Shown: positions 26,102-34,672, counted from the stretch's first letter. The stretch is 64,000 nt of DNA from an uncultured Christensenella sp. (GCA_910584155.1 CAJTYG010000004.1:62001-126000), one strand, 5' to 3'. A program made the numbers and translations. Notes: generated from the sequence alone by a model not told the origin.

Positions 26102-27085
26102 TTATTTTATGATTTCGCCCGTCTTTGCCGACTGATATATCATCCAATAGCCCGCAATGTCATCGGAAGCGACGGGCAGCCAAACGCAGGTGTTTTCAAG
26201 CTCGGCGGGCGCCTGTCCCCCCTCGTCCGCCTGCGGTACGCCGTAGCAGATGAAGGACGGATCGTCGCCGTCGAAAAGCAGCCCCACTACGTAATAGCCG
26301 TCCTCGGCGTCCACTCGCACCCACTTTGAATTGGGCACGGTAGCTGTCAACAGGTCGTCGGACGGATAGCAGATGAACATCTCGTCTATCTGCGGCTTTA
26401 CGGCGTAATAAAAATTGTTGCCGTCGTACTTTGTCCACTCCGAAAATACGGAAGCCTCCGCCTTTGACGCAACGCCTACAAACGCTTTTTCCTTGCGCTG
26501 TGATATCCTGTTCTGCAAGCTATCGTCTGAATCAGGCTCATCGGGGTTGACTGATTTTTGCACTTTTGCATTGCTTCGTGATGACGTGCTTTGTAAGCTG
26601 TCGTCTGAATCAGGCTCGTCGGGACTGACCGATTTTTGCACTTTTGCATTGCTTTGTGATGACGTGCTTTGCAGGCTGCCGTCCGCATCAGCTTCGTCCG
26701 ATATGACTTCTTTTTTTTGTTTTGCCGTCGCTTCGGGCGCTTCGCAGGCGCTTGCCTTTACAGTGGTTTCACGGTTGAAGGCGTCGATTTTTTTGAGCAT
26801 TTCGCTCTTTGAGCCGCTGCCTCCGAACATAGTGACCGAGCTTGAACGCAGTACGCAGCCTATCTCGTCACTTGCGTCAAACGGCACTTCTACGTCGCAA
26901 TTTGTATCGTTAAGTACCGTTTGCGCAATATTGTTGCCTATCAAATACAGCTTTGCTCCGTTGGGGCGGAAGTCGAGCGAGCAGTTTATTTTGATATATC
27001 CCTGTCTGCCCGTGAGCCTCGATATTTTTACTATTCCCTTATGTCCGCCGCCGTTTAATACTATTATCTCTTTTTTTGCAATCAT
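26102..27085 (-). CDS. Unknown protein with 26-residue tandem repeats
   Basis: A 327-residue protein I do not recognise. The N-terminal 125 residues look like a compact domain (IVLNGGGHKGIVKISRLTGRQ). A linker of near-identical 26-residue repeats (130-155, 156-181 and a partial copy from 182; core SLQSTSSxSNAKVQKSV with DEPDSDD between) follows. The C-terminal 120 residues form a second domain rich in aromatics (SKWVRVDAEDGYYVVGLLFDG, GYWMIYQ). No signal peptide or membrane span is seen, so it is probably cytoplasmic. The start at 27085 has AGAGGTG upstream. Repeat number may vary between strains. Confidence 0.75.
   Translation of the reverse strand: MIAKKEIIVLNGGGHKGIVKISRLTGRQGYIKINCSLDFRPNGAKLYLIGNNIAQTVLNDTNCDVEVPFDASDEIGCVLRSSSVTMFGGSGSKSEMLKKIDAFNRETTVKASACEAPEATAKQKKEVISDEADADGSLQSTSSQSNAKVQKSVSPDEPDSDDSLQSTSSRSNAKVQKSVNPDEPDSDDSLQNRISQRKEKAFVGVASKAEASVFSEWTKYDGNNFYYAVKPQIDEMFICYPSDDLLTATVPNSKWVRVDAEDGYYVVGLLFDGDDPSFICYGVPQADEGGQAPAELENTCVWLPVASDDIAGYWMIYQSAKTGEIIK
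26510..26698. repeat. 78-bp tandem repeat within the unknown protein gene
   Basis: Two full copies and a partial third, very similar at DNA level (each with TGCTTTG...CTGTCGTCTGAATCAGG), code for the 26-residue linker repeats. High DNA identity suggests recent duplication. Confidence 0.85.
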
Positions 27086-27119
27086 AGCACACCTCTTGCA
27101 AAGGGTATGCGAATAAACT

Positions 27120-27149
27120 AAAAAAAATGACCGCACATTGCGTGCGGTC
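27120..27149 (-). terminator. Terminator after rsmA
   Basis: GACCGCAC (27129-27136) and GTGCGGTC (27142-27149) form a perfect 8-bp stem; on the minus strand it is followed by eight T. It lies just before the unknown protein's ribosome site. Confidence 0.85.
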
Positions 27150-27164
27150 GCAGTAAATATCCTA

Positions 27165-27995
27165 TTATGCAAATAGCTTTGAAAGCTTTATATAATCGTC
27201 GAGAGTGAGCGCCTCGCCCCTCACCATTGGCGGATAGCCCGCCGCAACGAGCCTGTCTGTAACGGTCTGCTTATCCATATCGAGCGCAACGCTGAGATTG
27301 TTTGCGAGCGTCTTGCGGCGCATTGCAAACGCCGAGCGAATGAGCCTGTGTATCAAAGCTTTGTCCTCGCCCTGCAGCTTTGTCCTGTCCACGTCTATCC
27401 TCACCACTGCGCTGTCCACGTTGGGCACGGGATAAAACATCCTGCGGTTGACCTTGCGGGTGATATATGCGCTGCCTGCGCTCTGTATGGCGAGCGTGAT
27501 AGCCGCATAGTCCGCAGTGTTTGCAGCAGCGACAAACCTATCCGCCACCTCCTGCTGTACCATTACGGTGATGGTTTTGACGTCGAGCGTGCTTTCCAAA
27601 AGGCGCATAACAAGCGGCGTTGTGATGTAATACGGAAGATTTGCGACTACCTTGAAGCTGTCGCCCACAATCTCACGCAAAGCGTCGTCCGACATTTTGA
27701 GTACGTCTTTAAACACGACCTCGGCATTTTCCACGCCCTGCAGCGAAAGCGCAAGCACGCTTTGCAGATTTTTGTCCACCTCAAATGAAATCACCCTTTT
27801 TGCAACGCTTGCGATAGCACGTGTGAGAGTGCCGCCGCCCGTGCCTATTTCCACTACGGTGTCCTCGTCGGTCACGCCGCTGTCGGCTACGATGGCGTCG
27901 AGCAGGTTTTTATCCGTTATGAAATTTTGACCGAGCGACTTATTAAATTTAAACTGAACGTCGTTGATGATAGCTTTTAAATTTGGATATTCCAT
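27165..27995 (-). CDS. rsmA: 16S rRNA dimethyladenosine methyltransferase
   Basis: Dimethylates two adjacent adenosines near the 3' end of 16S rRNA (KsgA). The 276-residue protein has the SAM-binding motif EIGTGGGTLT, the acidic FEVDK motif and the catalytic NLPYYIT. The C-terminal helical domain is complete. The ATG at 27995 (MEYPNLKAI) follows AGGAAAA; the upstream in-frame start adds 14 unmatched residues. A strong terminator follows. Confidence 0.96.
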   Translation of the reverse strand: MEYPNLKAIINDVQFKFNKSLGQNFITDKNLLDAIVADSGVTDEDTVVEIGTGGGTLTRAIASVAKRVISFEVDKNLQSVLALSLQGVENAEVVFKDVLKMSDDALREIVGDSFKVVANLPYYITTPLVMRLLESTLDVKTITVMVQQEVADRFVAAANTADYAAITLAIQSAGSAYITRKVNRRMFYPVPNVDSAVVRIDVDRTKLQGEDKALIHRLIRSAFAMRRKTLANNLSVALDMDKQTVTDRLVAAGYPPMVRGEALTLDDYIKLSKLFA

Positions 27996-28080
27996 ATTTT
28001 TCCTGTCCGTTTGCGAATAATTTTTTGAGCTCTGCACAAATTACTACTGTACTGATGATGAATATCAAATGTACGAAGGA

Positions 28081-28120
28081 AAAAAACGAAGGTTCAAAAT
28101 CTTTTATTGGACCTTCGTTT
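28081..28120 (-). terminator. Terminator after the radical SAM gene
   Basis: AACGAAGGTT (28085-28094) pairs with ACCTTCGTT (28111-28119); the minus-strand reading ends in TTTTTT. It terminates the metG-tatD-radical SAM transcript. Confidence 0.75.
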
Positions 28121-28123
28121 ATT

Positions 28124-28741
28124 TTAGTATTCGGTTTCCTCGTAGACGGTCGCACGCACTCTGAATTTTGCGCCCGTGCTTTCCACCACCTTTGCGCAGG
28201 CGGCTATCTCTTCCTCGCCGATGAAATCGACAACGCTCATCGTGGTGTCTATGCCCTCTCTCACGCAATCTCTTGCGAAATCGAGCATAGCGTAAAACGC
28301 CTGCTGTCCGTATTTGCTGCGGCATATCTCGTCATAGCCCTCCGCCGTGGAAGCGTTGAGAGATATGGATACAAAATCCACAAACTTTGCAAATATCTTT
28401 GCGACGTCCGTGCGGTTGTTGATGAGATTGCCGAGTCCGTTTGTGTTCACTCTTATTTTGCAGCCCTTGCCCTTGAGATAAGGTCCCACCTGCGACATAA
28501 GCGAAAGATTGCAGGTCGGCTCGCCGAAGCCGCAAAAAACTATCTCGTCATATTTTTTTAAATCGAACAGCGAAAGGTCCTCTTTCATTTCCTCAAACGT
28601 GGGCTCCTTTAGCAGCCACAGCTTGTTGCCGCTTACGCCGTCCTTAAACTTGCGCAGGCAAAATTCGCAGTTGTTGGGACAGCGGTTTGTGATGTTGAGA
28701 TAAAGGCTGTTGCCAAATTCATATACGTAGGTGTTTGTCAT
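28124..28741 (-). CDS. TatD-linked radical SAM protein
   Basis: A 205-residue radical SAM enzyme with the iron-sulfur motif CPNNCEFC (21-28) and the SAM-binding GFGEPT. Its size and its place just after tatD match the family of TatD-associated radical SAM proteins, whose reaction is not known. It follows tatD by 27 nt with an AGAGGAAAT ribosome site, and the terminator follows immediately. Compared with full-length radical SAM enzymes it lacks a C-terminal auxiliary domain. Confidence 0.9.
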   Translation of the reverse strand: MTNTYVYEFGNSLYLNITNRCPNNCEFCLRKFKDGVSGNKLWLLKEPTFEEMKEDLSLFDLKKYDEIVFCGFGEPTCNLSLMSQVGPYLKGKGCKIRVNTNGLGNLINNRTDVAKIFAKFVDFVSISLNASTAEGYDEICRSKYGQQAFYAMLDFARDCVREGIDTTMSVVDFIGEEEIAACAKVVESTGAKFRVRATVYEETEY

Positions 28742-28768
28742 ATTTCCTCTAAAACGGCTTTTATACTA

Positions 28769-29542
28769 TCATTTCATCCTGATAAACAGGCGTTTTGCGT
28801 TTTCCGATGTTATCCTGTCTATTTCGCTACGCTCTATGCCGAGCACCTCGCTCGCCCTGTCGGCAACAAGGTTTACATACTCGGGACGGTTTGTGCGACC
28901 TCTGAACGGCTCGGGCGTCATATAGGGGCAATCGGTTTCGAGCAGAAGTCTGTTTACGGGCACCGCCTGCATAGCCTCTAAATTGTGCTTGGCGTTTTTA
29001 AACGTTATCGCACCGCCGAACGCAAAATATGCGTCGAGCTCGCCGAATATCTTTACAAATTCCTTCGAGCCGGAATAGCAATGCAAAAGCAGTCCGTTGT
29101 TTAAATAGCGCTGCGCCTCAAAAAGTATCTGCTTTGCGTCCTCGTACGCCTCTCTTATGTGCAAGACTATTGGCAGCCCGAGCGTGTCGGCAAGCTCTAT
29201 CTGCTCTCTGAAAGCGCCCTTTTGTATCGCACGGGGGCTGAGGTCATAGTGATAGTCAAGCCCTATTTCGCCTATGCCCACCACCTTTTGAGATGAGGAC
29301 AGCGTTGCAAGCCTTTCGTATTTGTCATAGTCGGCGGTGGTCGCATCGTGCGGATGTATGCCGATAACGGCGTACAGCTCGGGATATTTTTCGGCAAGCT
29401 CGGCCGCTCTTTCGCTTGAGGGCATATCGTAGCCGACGCAGATAGCACTTTCGATACCCTGCTCCCTGAAGCCCGCTACTATGCCGTCGGCTTCGGGCAA
29501 AAGCTTTTCGTCGTTTAAATGGCAATGGGTGTCTATCATCAT
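28769..29542 (-). CDS. tatD: TatD-family metal-dependent nuclease
   Basis: A 257-residue TIM-barrel hydrolase of the TatD family, probably a 3'-5' DNA exonuclease. Metal ligands are visible as DTHCHLND, GIGEIGLDYH, LHIRE, LHCYSG and ETDCPYM. Two ATGs in a row open it; the first shares four bases with the metG stop (ATGA), suggesting coupling. Frames extending further upstream lie inside metG and are not supported. Confidence 0.95.
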   Translation of the reverse strand: MMIDTHCHLNDEKLLPEADGIVAGFREQGIESAICVGYDMPSSERAAELAEKYPELYAVIGIHPHDATTADYDKYERLATLSSSQKVVGIGEIGLDYHYDLSPRAIQKGAFREQIELADTLGLPIVLHIREAYEDAKQILFEAQRYLNNGLLLHCYSGSKEFVKIFGELDAYFAFGGAITFKNAKHNLEAMQAVPVNRLLLETDCPYMTPEPFRGRTNRPEYVNLVADRASEVLGIERSEIDRITSENAKRLFIRMK

Positions 29543-31527
29543 CTCACCACGCTTCCGCTCGTCACGGGCTTTTCGGGGGCGACGAGCACCACCCTTTCGC
29601 CCTCCTCTGTCTGCTCGCAGGCGCAAAGCAGCATGCCCTGACTTTCGATACCTCTGAGCTTTGCGGGCTTGAGGTTGAACACGACGACTACGTTTTTGCC
29701 GACCATTTCTTCAGGGGTATAAAACTTTGCGATGCCGCTTACGATTGTGCGCACCTCGTCGCCTATCTTTACGGTGAATTTCAAAAGCTTGTCGGCTTTT
29801 TCCACCTTTTCGGCGGTGAGTATGTGCCCCACACGAAGCTGTATCTTTGCAAAATCGTCTATTGTTATTTCATTTAAATTCACTACGTTTTCCACTTTTT
29901 TCACCTCTGTCTTTTGGGATACGGGCTGTTTTTCTTCCTTAGCTTCCTCGTCCGCTACAAGCCCCTTGCGCTTAAGCTCCGCCATCACCTTTGCGGCGTC
30001 AAGCCTTGCAAACAGGTGCGACGGATTGCTTACCGTCTTTGTCTTGCCTATCAAACCGAATTTATCAAGCTCGTCATAGCTTCTCGGCGTTGCGCCGCAC
30101 TGCTGTATTGCGGCGGTCGCACTCTTTGGCATAAACAGCGCAAGCATGCTCGAGCATATCACTATGCTTTCGATGAGGTTGTAAAGCACTGTCTGAAGCT
30201 TGTCCTTTTGGGCTTCGTCCTTTGCAAGTATCCACGGGGCAGTTTCGTCAATATACTTGTTTGCCCGACGAAGCGCTGTCACTATCTCGCCGAGTGCATC
30301 GGCGGTCTTAAACTCGTCGATGTATTTAAACACCCTGCTCTTAAGCCCTGTCATCACTGAAATAAAGTCACTGTCAAACTCGGTCACAACACCTCTGTTG
30401 CACACCTCGCCGTCAAAATACTTGTTGCTCATAGCCACGGTGCGCTGTACGAGGTTGCCGTAAACGTTGACAAGCTCATTGTTGAACACGTCTATCATAG
30501 ATTCCCAGCTGATAGTGCCGTCGTTGTCAAAGGGCATTTGTCCCAAAAGATAATACCGCACGGCGTCAACGCCGAATACATCGACCAAATCATCCGCATA
30601 GATGACGTTGCCCTTTGATTTGGACATCTTGCCGCCGTCCTGCAGCAGCCACGGATGACCGAATACGCACTTTGGCAGCGGAAGCCCCAGCGCCATAAGG
30701 AATATAGGCCAGTATATCACGTGGAAACGCACAATGTCCTTGCCGATGATGTGCACGTCGGCAGGCCATTCCTTTTCGTATAGGTCCGCACTGTTGCCGT
30801 CTGCGTCATAGCCTAAGCCTGTAATGTAGTTGGTGAGGGCGTCAAGCCACACGTATACCACGTGCTTGTCGTCAAAGGATACGGGTATGCCCCACTTGAA
30901 CGACGTCCTTGATACGCAAAGGTCCTGAAGCCCCGGCTTTAAAAAGTTGTTGACCATTTCGTTTTTGCGGGATACGGGCGTGATAAACTCGGGGTGCTCG
31001 TCATAATAGCGCATAAGACGGTCGCTGTATTTGCTCATCGCAAAAAAATACGCCTCTTCCTCCGCCATTTTGACCTCACGTCCGCAGTCGGGACACTTGC
31101 CGTCCTTAAGCTGACTTTCCGTCCAGAACGACTCGCACGGAGTGCAGTACCAGCCCTTGTACGAGCCCTTGTAGATGTCGCCCTGCTCGTAAAGCTTTTT
31201 GAATATCTTTTGCACCTGCGCCTCGTGATAAGCGTCGGTGGTGCGCATAAATTTGTCATATGTGGTGTCCATAAGATCCCATATGCGCTTTATCTCTGCC
31301 GCAACGCCGTCTACAAACTGCTTCGGGCTTTGCCCTGCGGCGGCCGCCTTAAGCTCTATCTTTTCGCCGTGCTCGTCGGTGCCCGTCTGAAAATGCACGT
31401 CGTAACCCTGCATACGCTTCGCCCTTGCAATGAGGTCGGCAAGCACGATTTCATACGTGTTGCCTATGTGCGGCTTGCCCGACGTATAAGTGATTGCGGT
31501 TGTGAGATAATATTTTTGCTTTTCCAT
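29539..31527 (-). CDS. metG: Methionyl-tRNA synthetase with C-terminal tRNA-binding domain
   Basis: Charges tRNA with methionine. The 662-residue enzyme has the class I HIGH-type motif (PHIGN) near the N-terminus, a zinc knuckle with CTPC and CPDC, the KMSKS loop, and a C-terminal EMAPII/Trbp111-like OB fold (KIQLRVGHILTAEKVEKADK). The ATG at 31527 follows GAGAGGT; the long in-frame N-terminal extension crosses the promoter and was rejected. No T-box or S-box leader fits in the 48-nt leader. Confidence 0.97.
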   Translation of the reverse strand: MEKQKYYLTTAITYTSGKPHIGNTYEIVLADLIARAKRMQGYDVHFQTGTDEHGEKIELKAAAAGQSPKQFVDGVAAEIKRIWDLMDTTYDKFMRTTDAYHEAQVQKIFKKLYEQGDIYKGSYKGWYCTPCESFWTESQLKDGKCPDCGREVKMAEEEAYFFAMSKYSDRLMRYYDEHPEFITPVSRKNEMVNNFLKPGLQDLCVSRTSFKWGIPVSFDDKHVVYVWLDALTNYITGLGYDADGNSADLYEKEWPADVHIIGKDIVRFHVIYWPIFLMALGLPLPKCVFGHPWLLQDGGKMSKSKGNVIYADDLVDVFGVDAVRYYLLGQMPFDNDGTISWESMIDVFNNELVNVYGNLVQRTVAMSNKYFDGEVCNRGVVTEFDSDFISVMTGLKSRVFKYIDEFKTADALGEIVTALRRANKYIDETAPWILAKDEAQKDKLQTVLYNLIESIVICSSMLALFMPKSATAAIQQCGATPRSYDELDKFGLIGKTKTVSNPSHLFARLDAAKVMAELKRKGLVADEEAKEEKQPVSQKTEVKKVENVVNLNEITIDDFAKIQLRVGHILTAEKVEKADKLLKFTVKIGDEVRTIVSGIAKFYTPEEMVGKNVVVVFNLKPAKLRGIESQGMLLCACEQTEEGERVVLVAPEKPVTSGSVVR

Positions 31528-31575
31528 AATACCTCTCAATTTTAAAGAAGATAATGCTTTATTTATAGTTAAATT

Positions 31576-31604
31576 ATTATACAACTTAAATCTACTGTTG
31601 GCAA
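31576..31604 (-). promoter_or_regulatory. Promoter of metG-tatD-radical SAM
   Basis: Minus-strand -35 TTGCCA (31604-31599), 17 nt, -10 TATAAT (31581-31576). Confidence 0.75.
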
Positions 31605-31653
31605 CAAATATATTCTCAACATAATTTGACATATTTAAAAATATCATTATGTT

Positions 31654-32310
31654 ATGAACGTTGCCTTCACTGCTCTCACGCTGATATCGCTTGTTATGCT
31701 GACTTATCTGTCGCCTGCGACGGCGTTTCCTACTATGCTGCAAGGGGTGATGAGCGCAATTTCACTTATCGTCAAGCTGACTGCGATATATGCGGTGTGG
31801 CTGTCGGTGCTCAAAATGATGCAGGCAACGGGACTGGACAAAAAGCTGTCCAAGCTTTTGCGCCCTGTCATCAAGCGGCTGTTTAAGGGCGAAAGCGACG
31901 AGACATACGGGTGGATATCCGTAAACCTTGCAGGCAATATGCTGGGAATGGGCGGCGTGGCTACGCCCGCAGGAATAAAAGCTATGCAGAGTATGGCTAC
32001 GGCGGATCAGACCGTCGCAAGCCCGAATATGATACTGCTGCTGATAATAAACGCAACGTCCATACAGATAATCCCTGCGACCGTCATCGCTATGCGGGCG
32101 ACCGCAGGCAGCGCAGACGCTGCGTCAATAATGCTGCCGACGCTCATTTCCACAACGGTGTCAACGCTGAGCGGAATTATCCTCTGCAAGGTTTTTGCGC
32201 TTACGGATAAAAAATCTAAAAATGACAAAAACAAAGGTTTAACAGTCAAAAGCGTTCAATTAAACAAGGGTTTTGGCAAAATCAAGCCGTCTGTAAAGTG
32301 TAAAAAATGA
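31654..32310 (+). CDS. spmA: Spore maturation protein A
   Basis: A 218-residue membrane protein of the nucleoside-recognition (Gate) family that with SpmB is needed for spore core dehydration in Bacillus. Family parts include KKLSKLLRPVIKRLFKGE, NLAGNMLGMGGVATPAGIKAM and several membrane spans. No Shine-Dalgarno precedes the ATG, so the start is uncertain, though the N-terminus matches the family. A lysine-rich C-terminal tail overlaps spmB by four bases. Presence does not prove sporulation, as some non-sporulating relatives keep the pair. Confidence 0.92.
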   Translation: MNVAFTALTLISLVMLTYLSPATAFPTMLQGVMSAISLIVKLTAIYAVWLSVLKMMQATGLDKKLSKLLRPVIKRLFKGESDETYGWISVNLAGNMLGMGGVATPAGIKAMQSMATADQTVASPNMILLLIINATSIQIIPATVIAMRATAGSADAASIMLPTLISTTVSTLSGIILCKVFALTDKKSKNDKNKGLTVKSVQLNKGFGKIKPSVKCKK

Positions 32311-32813
32311 GCGCATTTATTCTGCCCGTAATCTTGATACTGCTGCTGATTTTTTGCGTGATAAAACGCATAAAGGTATACGACTGCTTTTTGGAAGGCA
32401 CCAAAGACAGCCTGTCGCTCATCAAAAGCATTTTTCCTTACGTCGCTGCGATATTCATTTGCATCGAGCTTTTTAAGGCGAGCGGTCTGTCCGCAACGGT
32501 GTCGGGTTGGCTCGAAATGCCGCTGAGTTATCTCGGTATCCCCAAAGAGATAACCGAGATAATTTTGCTTGTGCCGCTGTCGGGCAACGGCACTATCGCT
32601 CTGCTTGAAAGCATTATAAACGACTGCGGCGTGGACAGCTATCCCGCAAGGTGCGCCGCCGTCATCGCAGGTGCGACGGAAACTATATTTTATATTTCCG
32701 CAGTGTACTTTTCCGCCTGCAAAGTGCGCAAGCTGCGCTATGCTATCCCTGTTGCGATATTCTGCACTCTGCTCGGCACAGTGGTTGCGTGTGCGCTGTG
32801 CAGAGTGATGTAG
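32307..32813 (+). CDS. spmB: Spore maturation protein B
   Basis: A 168-residue partner of SpmA with the same Gate domain. Visible are four to five membrane spans, the family segment VYDCFLEGTKDSLSLIKSIFPYVAAI and the PLSGNGTIALLESII motif. The ATG overlaps the spmA stop (ATGA). No gene follows on this strand before the ribosomal pair. Confidence 0.93.
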   Translation: MSAFILPVILILLLIFCVIKRIKVYDCFLEGTKDSLSLIKSIFPYVAAIFICIELFKASGLSATVSGWLEMPLSYLGIPKEITEIILLVPLSGNGTIALLESIINDCGVDSYPARCAAVIAGATETIFYISAVYFSACKVRKLRYAIPVAIFCTLLGTVVACALCRVM

Positions 32814-33174
32814 TTTAATTTGCAATGAGTGTACCTCGTGTAATTTAAATGAAACAACCCCCTCTTTCCGGTCTCGCCGGTATTTCTCCCCCACTCAAAC
32901 TTCGATGCGTGCGGTAGCTCGCTCTTTCTCTACATATATTTTCTGTCGTTCGTGGGGGCGACAATCGGCACTCGTCAACAACTACCGTGCTCTTGTTATG
33001 CCACTCGCTCGCAAGCAAAAAACAACACTGCTTGCTCGCTTGTACTTTCCATCGCACTTCGGCGCTCACTTTGGCGCTCGCCCTGCGAGCGCTTATCTAA
33101 GCTTCGCAACAACTTTGAGTGGTCACCTCATCACCACTTTATTTGTTTTAAGCTTCGCAAAGAGTGTACAAATG
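32814..33174. other. Non-coding stretch with repeat-like sequence
   Basis: No credible gene: overlapping short frames on both strands lack ribosome sites. Part of it (about 32855-32900) reads on the minus strand as GGGGGAGAAATACCGGCGA then GACCGGAAAGAGGGGG, with a CCGG/CCGG hairpin and G-rich ends like an interspersed element. AAGCTTCGCAA occurs twice (near 33098 and 33150) and GGCGCTC-type words repeat near 33062-33090. Confidence 0.4.
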
Positions 33175-33201
33175 AAAAAGCCCCGACACAATCGGGGCTT
33201 T
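33175..33201 (-). terminator. Terminator after rpsI
   Basis: AAAGCCCCGA and TCGGGGCTTT form a 10-bp stem with a 5-nt loop; minus-strand T-run follows. Confidence 0.88.
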
Positions 33202-33223
33202 GAAGAATAATCTTCTTTTGCGA

Positions 33224-33637
33224 TTATCTCTTTGAGAACTGAGGTGCTTTACGTGCCTTGTGCAAGCCGTATTTCTTACGCTCTTTTGCTCTCGGGTCAC
33301 GGGTGAGATATCCTTCCTTTTTGAGGATAGCTCTGTATGCCTCGCTGTCCGCAACGCAAAGTGCTCTTGCAATGCCGTGACGGATAGCGCCCGCCTGACC
33401 TGTGTAGCCGCCGCCGCAGACGTTTACAAACACATCGAATTTATCCGTTGTGCCTGTCGCTACGAGGGGCTGATTGACGATGAGCTTCATCGTATCGAGA
33501 GGGAAATACTCGTCAAGAGTACGCTTGTTGATGATGATTGCACCTTCGCCGCCGGGGATAAGACGCACTCTTGCGATAGCAGTCTTTCTTCTGCCGGTGC
33601 CGAGAAATTGAACCTTTTTAGTCTTTTTAGTCGCCAT
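33224..33637 (-). CDS. rpsI: Ribosomal protein S9
   Basis: S9, 137 residues, whose C-terminal tail (KARKAPQFSKR) touches the P-site tRNA. Landmarks are GTGRRKTAIARVRLIPG and GGGYTGQAGAIRHGIARAL. It follows rplM by 13 nt in the usual L13-S9 pair and has a strong terminator. The N-terminus has a short Lys-rich addition. Confidence 0.98.
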   Translation of the reverse strand: MATKKTKKVQFLGTGRRKTAIARVRLIPGGEGAIIINKRTLDEYFPLDTMKLIVNQPLVATGTTDKFDVFVNVCGGGYTGQAGAIRHGIARALCVADSEAYRAILKKEGYLTRDPRAKERKKYGLHKARKAPQFSKR

Positions 33638-33650
33638 AATTCACCTCACA

Positions 33651-34115
33651 TTATTTGAGCTTAAGCTCGGTCGGGCATTGTGCGGAATGATTGTGCTCGC
33701 TTCCGACATATACACGCAGCTTCTTGAGCATCTTGGCACCGAGGCTGTTTTTGGGAAGCATGCCCTTGACCGCCTTGTAAACCGCTTTGTCCGGATTTTC
33801 CTTCATCAGCTTTTTGTATTGGATCTCTTTAAGACCGCCGATGTAACCGGTGTGATAACGATAATACTTGTCTTCAAGCTTGTTGCCTGTGAGGACAATT
33901 TTGTCGCAGTTGATTATGATAACGTGGTCGCCGCAGTCGACGTTGGGAGTGTACTCGGGTTTGTTTTTGCCCTTGAGAATAGCGGCAACCTGAGAGGCAA
34001 GACGTCCGAGCACCATATCCGTTGCATCGACGACATACCATTTGCTTTCAACTTCGCCCGGCTTTGCCATAAAAGATTTGTTGTTTTTTGCCATATAAGA
34101 CAAATCCTTAGCCAT
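33651..34115 (-). CDS. rplM: Ribosomal protein L13
   Basis: L13, an early 50S assembly protein, 154 residues. Core motifs are KWYVVDATDMVLGRLAS and the C-terminal KMLKKLRVYVGSEHNHSAQ. Several in-frame ATGs exist; 34115 was chosen because GGAGGT lies 8 nt before it. This adds about 15 residues to the common start (FMAKPGEVESKWY), which has no ribosome site of its own. Confidence 0.96.
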   Translation of the reverse strand: MAKDLSYMAKNNKSFMAKPGEVESKWYVVDATDMVLGRLASQVAAILKGKNKPEYTPNVDCGDHVIIINCDKIVLTGNKLEDKYYRYHTGYIGGLKEIQYKKLMKENPDKAVYKAVKGMLPKNSLGAKMLKKLRVYVGSEHNHSAQCPTELKLK

Positions 34116-34240
34116 ATTAGCCAACCTCCATATTATTTCCGTCAAGCTTGAGCTATGGACGAGGGGCTAGTTCGCCAAAACACAGACTATCAGAAAATAC
34201 GATTACAATGGTTTTTATACCATCAAAATTATGCTTGTAT

Positions 34241-34269
34241 ATCATATAAAATCTAAAAACATAAGTCAA
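34241..34269 (-). promoter_or_regulatory. Promoter of rplM-rpsI
   Basis: Minus-strand -35 TTGACT (34269-34264), 17 nt, -10 TATGAT (34246-34241). The leader is about 120 nt, long enough for an autoregulatory element, but I could not identify one. Confidence 0.7.
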
Positions 34270-34368
34270 GCAGATTTGCGCATTTTGTAAAATTGTATTT
34301 AGATATACTATATATAGATATATGTTATATATTTTTACACTATAAAACCGCATAAACCTTTGCCGATG

Positions 34369-34397
34369 TTGACATCACGTCCTCACTGTGCTAAAAT
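34369..34397 (+). promoter_or_regulatory. Promoter of a probable small RNA
   Basis: -35 TTGACA (34369-34374), 17 nt, -10 TAAAAT (34392-34397). The start point predicted 7 nt on is A34404, the first base of a closing stem. The block TGCCGATGTTGACAT is nearly repeated at the next promoter (34644). Confidence 0.75.
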
Positions 34398-34403
34398 CAA
34401 GCT

Positions 34404-34581
34404 ACCACAACTCTGAATATTTTTAGTAAAACTTTGTTATTATCACGATAACAAGTGTGTTTTCTGCGTAAACAAGGTTTACTAAAAAGTTAATATTTGT
34501 TTAAAGAGTTGTGGTGACTTTGCGGAACCGCACTTGTTATACAAAAGCAGTAGCGGTGTCCAAAAAGGTCGCCGCTTTTTG
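34404..34581 (+). ncRNA. Probable structured small RNA, about 178 nt
   Basis: No reading frame. ACCACAACTC (34404-34413) pairs with GAGTTGTGGT (34506-34515). Inside, TTTTTAGTAAA (34420-34430) plus CTTTGTT pairs with AACAAGG plus TTTACTAAAAA (34478-34488), with one bulged A, giving an 18-bp stem. The unpaired parts between the two stems make a large internal bubble, and a 30-nt loop caps the rod. A tail with a small TGCG-CGCA hairpin follows, then a terminator. Own promoter, rod with bubble and length recall 6S RNA, but the tail and sequence do not let me confirm this; an inverted-repeat element is the main alternative. Confidence 0.6.
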
Positions 34582-34582
34582 T
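34546..34582 (+). terminator. Terminator of the small RNA
   Basis: AGCGGTG (34552-34558) pairs with CGCCGCT (34570-34576, one G-T pair) and is followed by TTTTG. Flanking ACAAAA/TTTTTGT could lengthen the stem. Confidence 0.65.
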
Positions 34583-34643
34583 ATGGCGAAATATTATAAA
34601 TAAATCTTTATATTGCTATAACTATGCAAAACACATGCCGATA

Positions 34644-34672
34644 TTGACATAGCTGTGCCACAATAGTAAAAT
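34644..34672 (+). promoter_or_regulatory. Promoter of the leucine-rich lipoprotein
   Basis: -35 TTGACA (34644-34649), 17 nt, -10 TAAAAT (34667-34672). Confidence 0.75.

Noticed and set aside
31528..31653. T-box or S-box riboswitch before metG
   Set aside because: The promoter leaves only about 48 nt of leader, too short for either.
31626..31654. TTGACA-based promoter for spmA
   Set aside because: A properly spaced -10 box would overlap the spmA ATG itself; the match is not usable with that start.
32845..33210. Short overlapping frames on both strands between spmB and rpsI
   Set aside because: No ribosome sites, odd composition and repeat-like DNA; treated as non-coding.
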